This document shows, in pieces, positions 1 to 8,706 of a stretch of DNA of 64,000 nt (position 1 is its first letter; each line of letters starts with the position of its first letter). The stretch is from Candidatus Poribacteria bacterium (GTDB lineage: Bacteria > Poribacteria > WGA-4E > GCA-2687025). The notes beneath the pieces were generated by a model. It searched no databases. It was given only the letters and a program-made list of their open reading frames with translations, and was not told the origin of the DNA. The position numbers and the translations under genes were made by a program. The stretch spans positions 1 through 64,000 of the forward strand of contig JABGQA010000094.1 of assembly GCA_018644665.1 (NCBI GenBank), written 5' to 3'.

Positions 1-30
1 GTCGGCGATAAGTCCGGAGACCTGCCACAG
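1..30 (+). promoter_or_regulatory. 3' end of a cobalamin (B12) riboswitch, truncated by the window edge
   Basis: Bases 11-26 read AGTCCGGAGACCTGCC and match the B12-box consensus AGYCMGGAGACCTGCC at all 16 positions. The box is the conserved 3' part of the adenosylcobalamin aptamer (Rfam RF00174). The rest of the aptamer would lie upstream of base 1. The element points toward the BtuG-like lipoprotein gene at 356, a family known to bind cobalamin, which supports the call. The B12 box is seen directly; control of the downstream gene is inferred. Confidence 0.8.
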
Positions 31-355
31 CCAGTGTCCAAGTCGCCGTGGGGCGACCGAGGATGCGTCGTTAAGGACTCGACCCGCCACGCGGAGTCGG
101 GCCCTCGCGCGTAGCTCGGCGAGCCGCGGTGACCACGAGAGTACGCCGTGGTATCGCACTGCGCGAGGGAACGGTGCAGCCAGACAGGGGTCGGCCAGCG
201 TGCAACGCGGCCGGCGATCGGCCTGCGCTTCCCGCCCACGCTATGCGTTCGCCACGCGTGCCATACCCACACATCGCCATTCCGCGTTAACGACTAACGA
301 GCCGGCTCCGCGCCCACAGACGCGTGGTGTCGCCGGCCGATGAGGAGCACTGCGG
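31..355 (+). other. leader between the riboswitch box and the BtuG-like gene
   Basis: This stretch of about 325 bases holds no convincing gene. It probably carries the expression platform of the riboswitch: GACTC at 76-80 can pair with GAGTC at 94-98, followed by a GC-rich run. A good Shine-Dalgarno sequence, GAGGAG at 341-346, lies nine bases before the ATG at 356. I see no strong U-tract terminator, so control may act on translation or through a terminator I cannot recognise by eye. Confidence 0.4.
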
Positions 356-1477
356 ATGACGATTACTGATCTCGGGCGACGGATGAAGTGGGTGACGTTT
401 GCCGCGCTCGTGCTGGGGGTCGTGGCGTGCGGCGGCGATGAGGACGGGCTCAGCGACGACGGCCCCGAGTCGACCGGCGGCGGCGTCTACATTCTCAACG
501 AGGGCGGCTTCGGCCAGGGGAACGCAAGCCTGTCGTTCTATGACGCCGCGACCGGCGCGCTAACGGAGTCCGTGTTCACCGCCGCCAACGGACGGCCGTT
601 AGGGGACACTGCCAACGACATCCTCCGCAGCGGCGACCAGCTCTGGATCGTCGTGAACAACTCACAGACGATAGAGGTCGTGGATATCGCGTCGCACGCC
701 TCGGTCGGCACCGTGACCTTCGACGCTGGGGCATCCCCCACGACGGTCGCCATTGACGAGGCCGCGGGCAAAGCGTACGTGGCGTTGCGCTTCGGAAACG
801 CGCTCGCGAGGATCGACACGACATCCCTCGCGCAGGAAGCGGTCGTAGAGGTCGGCGCCATGCCGCAGGAAGTCGTCCTCGCCGACGGCAAGGCATATGT
901 CACGAACAGCGGTTTCGGCGCGGGCACGACGGTGTCGGTCGTTGATTTGGCGACCTTCACCATCAGCAGCATAATCGAAGTGGGCACGAACCCGACGGCC
1001 GTTGTGGCGCGCGACGGCAAGGTGGTCGTGCTCGCCAGCGGCATCACGTGGGACAGCCCGGACACGCCGGAAGACGACACCGCGCCCGGCGCCATTGTCG
1101 TCATCGACACGGCGTCCGACACGGTGACCAACTCCCTTCCGCTGGACTCAGGCGCGTCCGACCGTATGGAACTCGGCCCCGACGGCGTCGCGTACTTCTT
1201 GACGTTCGGCGCGGTCGCCAAATTCGACACGAACACCCAGAGTGTCACGGCGGACTTCATCACGGCGTCCGCCCATGGGGCAGGGGCATTCTACGGGCTG
1301 AGCGTGAACCCGGATAGTGGCCTCATCTACGTTAGCGACGCGAAGGACTACGCCACGTCCGGCGACGTCTACGTGTTCGAGCCGAACGGCACGTTCGTGC
1401 GCCAATTCGAGGCCGACCTGCTACCGCGAGCGATGGCGTTCATAGGCGACCCGGGCGCCGCCGACGCGCCCTACTAG
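356..1477 (+). CDS. BtuG-like cobalamin-binding surface lipoprotein (YncE/DUF5074-type beta-propeller)
   Basis: The 373-residue product starts with a lipoprotein signal peptide; the lipobox LGVVAC places the acylated cysteine at residue 25. The rest is repetitive, with blade-like units (VVDI, VVDLAT, VVIDTASD) typical of a seven-bladed YncE-type propeller. The segment around residues 46-85 (ILNEGGFGQGNASLSFYD, then NGRPLGDTANDI) strongly resembles the DUF5074/BtuG family, whose Bacteroides members capture vitamin B12 on the cell surface for BtuB. The B12 riboswitch box upstream agrees with that role. No btuB lies in the window. The ATG at 356 is chosen because GAGGAG sits nine bases upstream; ATG 383 is a shorter alternative that keeps the signal peptide. 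Confidence 0.78.
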   Translation: MTITDLGRRMKWVTFAALVLGVVACGGDEDGLSDDGPESTGGGVYILNEGGFGQGNASLSFYDAATGALTESVFTAANGRPLGDTANDILRSGDQLWIVVNNSQTIEVVDIASHASVGTVTFDAGASPTTVAIDEAAGKAYVALRFGNALARIDTTSLAQEAVVEVGAMPQEVVLADGKAYVTNSGFGAGTTVSVVDLATFTISSIIEVGTNPTAVVARDGKVVVLASGITWDSPDTPEDDTAPGAIVVIDTASDTVTNSLPLDSGASDRMELGPDGVAYFLTFGAVAKFDTNTQSVTADFITASAHGAGAFYGLSVNPDSGLIYVSDAKDYATSGDVYVFEPNGTFVRQFEADLLPRAMAFIGDPGAADAPY

Positions 1478-1506
1478 CCGCCCGAGTGGCTCCTTGCCTT
1501 CACTTC

Positions 1507-1548
1507 TGGGGGTCAAGTAACATTGACCAAATCCACTCTTGACCCCCA
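1507..1548. repeat. 11-bp perfect inverted repeat between the BtuG-like gene and lysS
   Basis: TGGGGGTCAAG at 1507-1517 is matched by CTTGACCCCCA at 1538-1548 with a 20-base loop. It could act as a terminator for the upstream gene, although no T-tract follows. Its GGGGTCAAG/CTTGACCCC form also resembles REP-like palindromes scattered in many genomes. I see no second copy in this window. Confidence 0.6.
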
Positions 1549-1583
1549 TATCTGAATGTCCTGCTCGGAGGCGAGGACCGACG

Positions 1584-3056
1584 GTGAGCGAAGAAACCGG
1601 CGATCTCATCGCGCAACGACGGCAGAAGACCGCCGAGTTGCGCGCGGATGGTGTCGACCCGTACCGCTACATGTTTCGGCCGACGCACACGGCCGCGGCC
1701 ATCCTGGCTCAGCACGACGGGGTCGAGGTGATCGAGGACGCGACGGAGGTCGTCATCGGCGGGCGCATGATGACGCGCCGTCTGCACGGCAAGACCTCGT
1801 TCGCGCACTTGCGAGACGCGACGGGGGACATCCAGATCTACGTCCGGCGCGACAACGTCGGAGAGGGCGCCTACGAGGACTTCAAGCGGCTCTTCGATCT
1901 CGGCGACATCGTCGGCATCACCGGCACGGTGTTCCGGACGCGCACAGGGGAGATCACCGTCGAGGCGCGCTCAGTGGAGATGGTCACCAAGGCGCTCCAG
2001 ACACTGCCGGAGAAGTGGCACGGGCTCACCGACGTCGAGACGCGGTACCGGCAGCGCTACGTGGACCTCATCGCGAACCCGGAGGTCCGCGACACCTTCC
2101 GCAAGCGCACGCAGGTCATCCAGGCGATACGCGAATACCTGAACACCGCGGAGTTCCTAGAGGTCGAAACGCCGATCCTGCAACCCCTGTACGGCGGGGC
2201 GAACGCTCGGCCGTTCACCACCCACCACAACACGCTTGACCAGACGCTCTTCCTGCGCGTTTCCGACGAGCTGTACCTTAAGAGGCTCGTGGTCGGCGGC
2301 CTGGAACGCGTGTACGAGTTCTGCAAGAACTTCCGCAACGAAGGCATGGACCGCTCGCACAATCCTGAGTTCACGCTCATGGAGGTGTACCAGGCGTACG
2401 CTGACTACGGTACTATGATGGACCTCGTGGAGGGGCTCGTCGCGCACGCCGCCAAGGCCGTCAACGGGTGCACGCAGGCCCCCTACCAGGGCGAGACGCT
2501 CGACTTCACCCCGCCGTGGCGACGGATTTCGATGGCGGAGGGCATTGCCGACTCGACCGGCCTGGATGTCCTGAGCATGGACTGCGACGCGCTTCGTGAC
2601 GCCTTGGAAGCCCGCGGCGCCGAGGTTGAGGACCACGCCACCTCGTGGGGCCTCCTCGTTGCGGAGCTGTTCGACGACGCAGTCGAAGCCAAGCTGGTAC
2701 AACCGACGATCGTCTATGACTACCCCGTCGAGACGTCGCCGTTGGCCAAGAAGAAGCGCGATGACGACAGGTTCGTCGAACGCTTTGAGCCATTCGTCGC
2801 GGGCATGGAGATCGGGAACGCCTACACGGAGCTCAACGACCCGGACGACCAGAGGGCGAGGTTCGAAGATCAGGCGGCGCTCCGCGAGGCTGGCGACGAC
2901 GAAGCGCACGTCCTCGACGAGGACTTCCTACGCGCGCTTGAATACGGCATGCCCCCGACCGGCGGCCTGGGAGTCGGGGTCGACCGGCTGGTTATGCTGC
3001 TGACGGATTCCGCGTCCATTCGCGATGTGATCCTCTTCCCGCAGATGCGCAGCTAG
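1584..3056 (+). CDS. lysS: lysine--tRNA ligase, class II
   Basis: This enzyme charges tRNA-Lys with lysine in the cytoplasm. The 490-residue product has an OB-fold anticodon-binding domain (roughly residues 45-140, including GRMMTRRLHGKTSFAHLRD) followed by the class II catalytic core. Motif 1 lies around ETPILQPLYGGANARPF, motif 2 around FRNEGMDRSHNPEFTLME, and motif 3 is GLGVGVDRLVMLLT near the C-terminus. Length is normal for bacterial LysS. The GTG at 1584 is preferred over upstream TTG 1539 because GGAGGCGAGG ends seven bases before it and because the upstream start lies inside the inverted repeat at 1507-1548. Confidence 0.96.
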   Translation: MSEETGDLIAQRRQKTAELRADGVDPYRYMFRPTHTAAAILAQHDGVEVIEDATEVVIGGRMMTRRLHGKTSFAHLRDATGDIQIYVRRDNVGEGAYEDFKRLFDLGDIVGITGTVFRTRTGEITVEARSVEMVTKALQTLPEKWHGLTDVETRYRQRYVDLIANPEVRDTFRKRTQVIQAIREYLNTAEFLEVETPILQPLYGGANARPFTTHHNTLDQTLFLRVSDELYLKRLVVGGLERVYEFCKNFRNEGMDRSHNPEFTLMEVYQAYADYGTMMDLVEGLVAHAAKAVNGCTQAPYQGETLDFTPPWRRISMAEGIADSTGLDVLSMDCDALRDALEARGAEVEDHATSWGLLVAELFDDAVEAKLVQPTIVYDYPVETSPLAKKKRDDDRFVERFEPFVAGMEIGNAYTELNDPDDQRARFEDQAALREAGDDEAHVLDEDFLRALEYGMPPTGGLGVGVDRLVMLLTDSASIRDVILFPQMRS

Positions 3057-3087
3057 GCGCGAGCATTAACCGTCCGCGAAGGCGCGC

Positions 3088-4338
3088 GTGAGGCAATACG
3101 AACTCTTCATAGGCTGGCGCTACCTGCGCGCGAAGCCGTTCCAGACGGTGATGTCCATCATCGGCGTGGTTCTCGGCATCGTCGTGCTCGTCGTGGCCTT
3201 CTCCATATGGAGCGGCCTGGAGGACGCTCTCCGGGGCCGGCTACTCGGCTCCGAGGCGCACCTCGTCGTGTGGAAGGCCGGCGGGGGTTTCCGCGACTAC
3301 GAGGAGTTCATAGACCTTACCGCGGAGATCCCAGGGATCATCGCGGCCGCGCCAACGGTCGTAAGCGAGGTGCTGCTGCAGAGCCGCACGGCCAAGCAGC
3401 GAAAGGCCGGCGCGCAGGTACGAGGCGTGGACGCAGCGCGGGCCGGCAAGGTCGCGAACATCAGCGAATACCTGAGCAGTGGCGAACTGCGGTTCGACCG
3501 CGACGAAACGATCCGCGCGGGACGGTCGCGGCTGTCCAAGGACGACACCGTAAAGGGCGGGATAATCGTCGGGTCGGGCCTGGCGCGGAAGCTGGGTGTC
3601 ACCGTTGGCGATCCCGTCCTGATGTACGCCACGTTCGTCAAGGGCCCGACGGGGTACATGCCCGTCATGCGGAACTTCGTCGTGGTCGACATCTACCAGT
3701 CCGGTCTGTATGAGATAGATGCCGCCGTCGCGTACATCGACTTCTCCGTCGCGCAGGACGTGTTCGACCTACCGGGCGTCGCGACCCAAGTCGAGTTGCG
3801 GGCAGGCGACCCGGACGCCGCGGCCGGAATCAAGCGGGAGATACTCGAGCGCCACGGTCTCCTGTACATCCCGAAGACCTGGCAGGAGATGCGTGGGGTC
3901 TTCTTCTACTGGCTTCGGCTCGAGAAGATCGGCGCGATGATCATCTTCGGCGCGATCGTGCTCGTTGCAGGATTCAGCATCGCTATTGCGCTCGTTATGC
4001 TGGTCCGCGAGAAGACCCGGGAGATAGGCATCCTCCGGGCGATGGGCGCAGGCGCACGCGGCGTGCGGGGCATCTTCATGCTTCACGGGACCGTGATAGG
4101 CGTGATGGGCGTCGTCGTAGGGACCGGGCTTGGACTCCTGATATGCGCGCTGGTCGTCCGCCTGGATGTGCCGCTCCCGGGCGATGTGTACCAAATCGAG
4201 CATGTGCCGGTGGCGCTGAGTTGGCGCTTCATACTCCTCGTCGACGCGCTAACCCTCGTCATGTGCTGGCTGATGTCGCTGTTGCCGGCGACCCGAGCAG
4301 CGAAACTGCACCCGGTGGAGGCGCTGCGGTATGAGTGA
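3088..4338 (+). CDS. lolC: LolC/LolE-type lipoprotein-releasing ABC permease
   Basis: The 416-residue membrane protein has the MacB/FtsX-like layout: one N-terminal transmembrane helix (residues about 20-42), a large periplasmic domain (about 43-270), and three C-terminal helices. The N-terminal IGWRYLRAK and the phrase TREIGILRAMGAGARGVRGIF are typical of LolC/LolE. With LolD it would extract lipoproteins from the inner membrane for transfer to LolA. Only one permease is present, so it would act as a homodimer as in single-LolF systems, or pair with a partner elsewhere. GTG start with GAAGG six bases upstream; it overlaps lolD by eight bases. Confidence 0.85.
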   Translation: MRQYELFIGWRYLRAKPFQTVMSIIGVVLGIVVLVVAFSIWSGLEDALRGRLLGSEAHLVVWKAGGGFRDYEEFIDLTAEIPGIIAAAPTVVSEVLLQSRTAKQRKAGAQVRGVDAARAGKVANISEYLSSGELRFDRDETIRAGRSRLSKDDTVKGGIIVGSGLARKLGVTVGDPVLMYATFVKGPTGYMPVMRNFVVVDIYQSGLYEIDAAVAYIDFSVAQDVFDLPGVATQVELRAGDPDAAAGIKREILERHGLLYIPKTWQEMRGVFFYWLRLEKIGAMIIFGAIVLVAGFSIAIALVMLVREKTREIGILRAMGAGARGVRGIFMLHGTVIGVMGVVVGTGLGLLICALVVRLDVPLPGDVYQIEHVPVALSWRFILLVDALTLVMCWLMSLLPATRAAKLHPVEALRYE

Positions 4339-5032
4339 CCGCCCGGCTTTCATCCACGTCGAGAATCTGGTAAAAACCTTCGTGGACGGCGATGAGCAGA
4401 TCGCCGTGTTGCGCGGCCTGACGCTCTCCATCGCTGAGAGCGAGGTGCTGGCGATCGTCGGGGAGTCCGGGGCCGGCAAGAGCACGTTGCTGCACCTGCT
4501 TGGCGGCCTGGACAGTCCGACGTCCGGGAGCGTGCGGTTCGAGGGTCGCGACATTACGGCGCTCAGCGCGGCGCAGTTGGACCTGTTCCGAAGCGACGAG
4601 GTCGGTTTCGTGTTCCAGTTCCACCACTTGATGGCGGAATTCACTGCGCTGGAGAACGTCGCGATCGGGGGCATGATCGCCGGCTTGGCGCGTCCAGTCG
4701 CGGAGGCGCGCGCGCGGGAACTGCTGGTGAGCGTCGGCCTCGAAGCGCGACTGACGCATCGGCCACCGAAGTTGTCCGGCGGCGAACGCCAACGAGTCGC
4801 CCTCGCACGCGCGTTGGTGAACGAGCCACGCGTTGTGCTGGCTGACGAGCCAACGGGCAACCTTGATCGGAAGACGAGCGAAGCCGTCCACGATCTCATT
4901 TGGGACCTGCGCGACAGGCTCAGGCAAACGTTCGTGATCGTGACGCATAACCCGGGCCTTGCGGATAGGTCCGACCGGACCGTGGAACTGGTCGACGGGC
5001 GCATCGCTGAGGGCGTGTCAGACGTCGTATAG
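4331..5032 (+). CDS. lolD: LolD-type ABC transporter ATP-binding protein
   Basis: This 233-residue ATPase powers the permease encoded just upstream, with which it overlaps by eight bases. Walker A is GESGAGKST, the signature is LSGGERQRVALARAL, and Walker B ends VLADEPTGNLD. The phrase VGFVFQFHHLMAEFTALENV is characteristic of the LolD/MacB/FtsE branch, with the Q-loop in FVFQFHHL. GGAGG lies ten bases before the ATG. The pair is most simply the lipoprotein release machinery, matching the many lipoproteins in this window. Confidence 0.9.
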   Translation: MSDRPAFIHVENLVKTFVDGDEQIAVLRGLTLSIAESEVLAIVGESGAGKSTLLHLLGGLDSPTSGSVRFEGRDITALSAAQLDLFRSDEVGFVFQFHHLMAEFTALENVAIGGMIAGLARPVAEARARELLVSVGLEARLTHRPPKLSGGERQRVALARALVNEPRVVLADEPTGNLDRKTSEAVHDLIWDLRDRLRQTFVIVTHNPGLADRSDRTVELVDGRIAEGVSDVV

Positions 5033-5075
5033 CAGCGGGGTAGGGAGCGAGCGAGGAAGACGAAGCGGGGATACG

Positions 5076-5963
5076 ATGCAGATATATCTGAACGGGGAGT
5101 TTGTCCCGAAGGAACGTGCCTCGGTATCGGTGTTCGACCACGGCCTGCTCTATGGCGACGGCGTGTTCGAGGGCATTCGCGCGTACAACGGGCGCGTATT
5201 CCGTCTCGCGGAGCACGTACGGCGCCTTTACGACTCCGCCCACGCAATTCGGCTCACGATCCCCATGTCGATGGACGAGATGGAGGAGGTGGTCCGGGCG
5301 TCCTTCCGCAAGAACGACATCCGCGACGGCTACGCGCGCCTCGTCGTGACACGTGGCGTGGGCGACCTCGGGCTAAACCCGGACAAGTGTCCCGTTCCAA
5401 CCACCTTCTGCATCGCCGACACGATCGCGCTTTACCCGGCGCGGTACTACGAGGAAGGCCTGGCCGTCGTCACTGCCGCCACGCGGCGCAACACGCCGGA
5501 GGCCCTCAATCCTCGGATCAAGTCCCTCAACTACCTGAATAACATCCTCGCCATCATCGAAGGGCAGATCGCGGGCGCGCAGGAGGTGATCATGCTCAAC
5601 CAGGAGGGCTACGTCGTCGAGTGCAGCGGCGACAACATCTTCCTGGCCCGCGGCGATGCGCTCATCACGCCACCAACGCATGTCGGCGCGCTGGCGGGGA
5701 TAACGCGGGACGCCGTGATCGAGTTGGCTGACGAGATCGGGGTGCCCACCGAGGAGCGCATCTTCACGCGGTACGACGTGTATACGGCTGACGAGTGCTT
5801 CCTTACGGGCACGGCTGCCGAGGTCGTCCCGGTCGTGTCGGCCGACAGCCGCCCCATCGGCGATGGCAAGCCGGGGTCGATGACTGGCAAGCTCATCGAG
5901 GCGTTCCGTGAGCTGACGCGGACCTCCGGCTCTCCCGTGTACCCGGACGTTCTCGACGCGTGA
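5076..5963 (+). CDS. ilvE: branched-chain amino acid aminotransferase (class IV PLP)
   Basis: The 295-residue PLP enzyme interconverts branched-chain amino acids and their 2-oxo acids, the last step in valine, leucine and isoleucine synthesis. It has the class IV fold: N-terminal MQIYLNGEFVPKERASVSVF and HGLLYGDGVFEGIRAY, the catalytic lysine in NPRIKSLNYLNNI, and ECSGDNIF in the cofactor-binding region. The C-terminal EVVPVVSADSRPIGDGKPG is typical of IlvE rather than D-amino acid transaminase. The ATG at 5076 is chosen because it begins exactly at the conserved N-terminus; upstream in-frame codons give unrelated residues. Confidence 0.92.
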   Translation: MQIYLNGEFVPKERASVSVFDHGLLYGDGVFEGIRAYNGRVFRLAEHVRRLYDSAHAIRLTIPMSMDEMEEVVRASFRKNDIRDGYARLVVTRGVGDLGLNPDKCPVPTTFCIADTIALYPARYYEEGLAVVTAATRRNTPEALNPRIKSLNYLNNILAIIEGQIAGAQEVIMLNQEGYVVECSGDNIFLARGDALITPPTHVGALAGITRDAVIELADEIGVPTEERIFTRYDVYTADECFLTGTAAEVVPVVSADSRPIGDGKPGSMTGKLIEAFRELTRTSGSPVYPDVLDA

Positions 5964-6012
5964 CGCCGCGCCGCGCAATCGCGTGTGACGTCGCGGCGTT
6001 CTCGCCCGTTCA

Positions 6013-6041
6013 TTGTTGGGCAGGCCCAGGGCGGCTACTAA
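6013..6041 (+). promoter_or_regulatory. candidate sigma-70 promoter of clpC
   Basis: TTGTTG at 6013-6018 and TACTAA at 6036-6041 are separated by 17 bases, placing transcription start near 6048, about 98 bases before clpC. No CIRCE element or CtsR-like heptad repeat is visible, so heat-shock control of the Gram-positive type is not supported. Confidence 0.4.
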
Positions 6042-6145
6042 TACGATGGGGCGCGCGCCGCGGCGCGGTGGTGTGCGACCTCGCCGGTTGCGTCTTGGAC
6101 CACTGCACGGCTGACGCTCCATCTTCGTCGGGTTGAGGGGAACAC

Positions 6146-8551
6146 ATGGCGGACAGATACACCGAAAGCGCGCGCCGAGCGCTGGGCGCCGCGTATAAGG
6201 AGGCCTCGCAGCTCCACCACACGCAGGTGGATACCGAGCATCTGCTTCTGTCACTCCTTCGAGACGCAGAAGGCAAAGTCGCCAAGTGTCTGCAAGAGCT
6301 CGACATCGACGTCAATGAAGTCCGTGGGCAGCTCGAGATGCTCATGGCCGAGCGCCCGAAGAACCCCTACTACACCGGCAAGCTCGATTATACGTACCGC
6401 ATCCAGGAAGTGATGCGCCTGTCTGCCGAGGAAGCTCGCGCGTTCAAGAGCCCCTGGGTCGATACCGAACACCTCCTCCTCGGCCTTTTGCGCGAGTCGC
6501 GCGGTCTCGCCGCGATGGTCCTTACCAACCTTGGTCTCGACGGAGACGGCCTGCGCCAGGCGATCGCGAAGAAGCACGGCGCCGCGGAACGCGCGGCCCA
6601 ATCTGCTGGCCCGGACAAGGAGCCGCAGGGCTCACTTCTGGAGCAGTTCAGTCGCGACCTCACCGTGCTTGCGCGCGAACGCGGCCTAGACCCCCTCATC
6701 GGCAGGGCGCGAGAACTGGAGCGGATCGTGCAGATCCTGCTCCGTAGATCGAAGAACAACCCTGTCCTGATAGGGGAGCCAGGGGTCGGGAAGACGGCCA
6801 TCGTCGAGGGGCTCGCGCAGGAGATGGCGTCAGGTCGTGTGCCCGAGGCCCTGGTCGGTAAGCGTCTCCTTGCGCTCGACCTGGGCGCCCTGATCGCCGG
6901 CACCAAGTACCGAGGCCAGTTCGAGGAGCGCCTCAAGGCGATCATGAAGGAGATCAGGCAGCTCGACGATGTCGTCCTCTTCATCGACGAACTGCACACC
7001 ATAATCGGGACCGGCGCCGCGGAGGGCGCCATTGACGCCGCGAACATGCTCAAGCCGGCGCTGGCGCGCGGCGAGATCCAGTGCATCGGCGCAACGACCT
7101 TGGGCGAGTACCGCAAGCACATCGAACGCGACGGGGCGTTAGAACGGCGGTTCCAGCCCATCATGGTCGAGGCGCCCACCGAAGAGCAGACTATCGAGAT
7201 CCTCCTCGGCCTCAAGTCGCGGTACGAGGAGCACCACAACGTCGAGTACGCCACGGACGCCGTCGAAGCATCGGTCGTTCTCTCGACACGGTACATCCAG
7301 GACAGGTTCCTGCCCGACAAGGCGATCGACGTCGTGGACGAAGCTGGATCCCTGGTGAGGCTGCGCGAATACACACGGGCCGAGGGCGGGAAGAACAGCG
7401 CGGCCCGCGAGGCCGACGCCGCGATCACGAGCACGAGCACGGACGGCGTTGAGGCAGTCGACTTGTCCGACTTGGAGGCGCACGCCGACGATGGCGAGCG
7501 CGTGCAGGACCGGCTGGCGGTGAGCCGTGACGATGTCGCCGAGGTCGTGTCGCGGTGGACGGGCATCCCCGTTGCGCGGCTGGCCGAAGAGGAGTCGGCG
7601 AAGGTTCTACACCTGGCCGAGCATCTGCGGGAGCGCATCATCGGCCAGGACGAGGCGGTCAATGCCGTCTCGCGCGCCATCCGACGGTCCCGGGCCGGGA
7701 TGAAGAACCCGAAGCGGCCCATCGGGTCGTTCCTGCTAGTGGGCCCGACGGGCGTCGGGAAGACGTACCTCGCGCAGCAGATCGCCGACCTCATGTTCGA
7801 CAGTCCCGCCGCTCTGATACGCCTGGACATGTCGGAGTTCATGGAGCGGTTCAGCGTGTCGCGGCTCACCGGGGCCCCTCCCGGATACGTCGGCTACGGC
7901 GAGGGTGGCGATCTCACCGAGCGTGTGCGAACGCGGCCGTACTCCGTGATCCTCCTCGACGAGATCGAGAAGGCGCATCCAGACGTGTACAACCTCCTCT
8001 TACAGGTGCTTGAGGACGGGCAGCTCACGGACAGCGTTGGCAATGCGGTGGACTTCCGCAACACGCTGCTGATCCTTACCTCGAACGTCGGCACACGGGA
8101 CATCATGCGCGGCAAGTCGGTGGGGTTCGGGTCTCAGGACGAGGAGATGCCGTACGACGCGATGCGGACGAAAATCAAGGACGAGGTCGACTCCGTCTTC
8201 AACCCGGAGTTCGTGAACCGCGTCGACGAGGTCGTCGTCTTCAGACCGCTCGATCGCGAGTCGATGGTGCGTATCGCCAGGCTGATGGTCGACGACGTCA
8301 AGGATCGCATGTTCGAGCAGGGCTACCAACTGGTCGTTGACGACGCTGTGTACGAATACCTGGTAGAACACGGGTCGTACGCGACGTCCGGCGCGCGGCG
8401 TCTCCGTCGGGAGGTCCAGCGCAACATTGAGGACGGGCTGGCGGAGGAGTTGCTCCAACACCGTCCGCCGCCCGGCGCGACCATCCAGGTGACATGCGGC
8501 GAGAACGGCGTCGTGATCGAGACGGAGCCCGTCGAGGTTGCCGTCGTTTGA
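6146..8551 (+). CDS. clpC: ClpC-type AAA+ unfoldase of the Clp protease, lacking the UVR motif
   Basis: The 801-residue protein has two N-terminal Clp_N repeats (about residues 1-145), a first AAA+ module with Walker A GEPGVGKT and LFIDELHTIIGTGAAEGAID, and a second with GPTGVGKT and ILLDEIEKAHPDVYNLLLQ. VGF in MRGKSVGFGS matches the ClpP-docking loop of ClpC, so it should feed ClpP. Between RLREYTRA (near residue 405) and VVSRWTGIPV (near 465), ClpC proteins usually carry a coiled coil with a UVR motif. Here that segment is a short polar linker rich in Ala, Ser, Thr and Asp. The ATG at 6146 has GAGGGGAA upstream. Confidence 0.93.
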   Translation: MADRYTESARRALGAAYKEASQLHHTQVDTEHLLLSLLRDAEGKVAKCLQELDIDVNEVRGQLEMLMAERPKNPYYTGKLDYTYRIQEVMRLSAEEARAFKSPWVDTEHLLLGLLRESRGLAAMVLTNLGLDGDGLRQAIAKKHGAAERAAQSAGPDKEPQGSLLEQFSRDLTVLARERGLDPLIGRARELERIVQILLRRSKNNPVLIGEPGVGKTAIVEGLAQEMASGRVPEALVGKRLLALDLGALIAGTKYRGQFEERLKAIMKEIRQLDDVVLFIDELHTIIGTGAAEGAIDAANMLKPALARGEIQCIGATTLGEYRKHIERDGALERRFQPIMVEAPTEEQTIEILLGLKSRYEEHHNVEYATDAVEASVVLSTRYIQDRFLPDKAIDVVDEAGSLVRLREYTRAEGGKNSAAREADAAITSTSTDGVEAVDLSDLEAHADDGERVQDRLAVSRDDVAEVVSRWTGIPVARLAEEESAKVLHLAEHLRERIIGQDEAVNAVSRAIRRSRAGMKNPKRPIGSFLLVGPTGVGKTYLAQQIADLMFDSPAALIRLDMSEFMERFSVSRLTGAPPGYVGYGEGGDLTERVRTRPYSVILLDEIEKAHPDVYNLLLQVLEDGQLTDSVGNAVDFRNTLLILTSNVGTRDIMRGKSVGFGSQDEEMPYDAMRTKIKDEVDSVFNPEFVNRVDEVVVFRPLDRESMVRIARLMVDDVKDRMFEQGYQLVVDDAVYEYLVEHGSYATSGARRLRREVQRNIEDGLAEELLQHRPPPGATIQVTCGENGVVIETEPVEVAVV

Positions 8552-8706
8552 GGGCCGCCAGTTCGGCGACCGTGTCGTCCGGCTTGGGCTACCATAGGCG
8601 CGCCTGCGTCAACACGCGTCGGCGCCGCCGCGTTCCACGCATGACCACATGCCGCCCCTGCCGCGGCGCGCCACCGCGAGAGTTACCAGCCCCGGAATCC
8701 GCTGCA

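Noticed and set aside
538-1263. A 241-codon minus-strand frame
   Set aside because: It is antisense to the BtuG-like propeller gene and shows no signature.
6388-7869. A 493-codon open frame on the minus strand
   Set aside because: It is antisense to clpC and rich in Ser and Arg with no motif; a mirror of codon bias.
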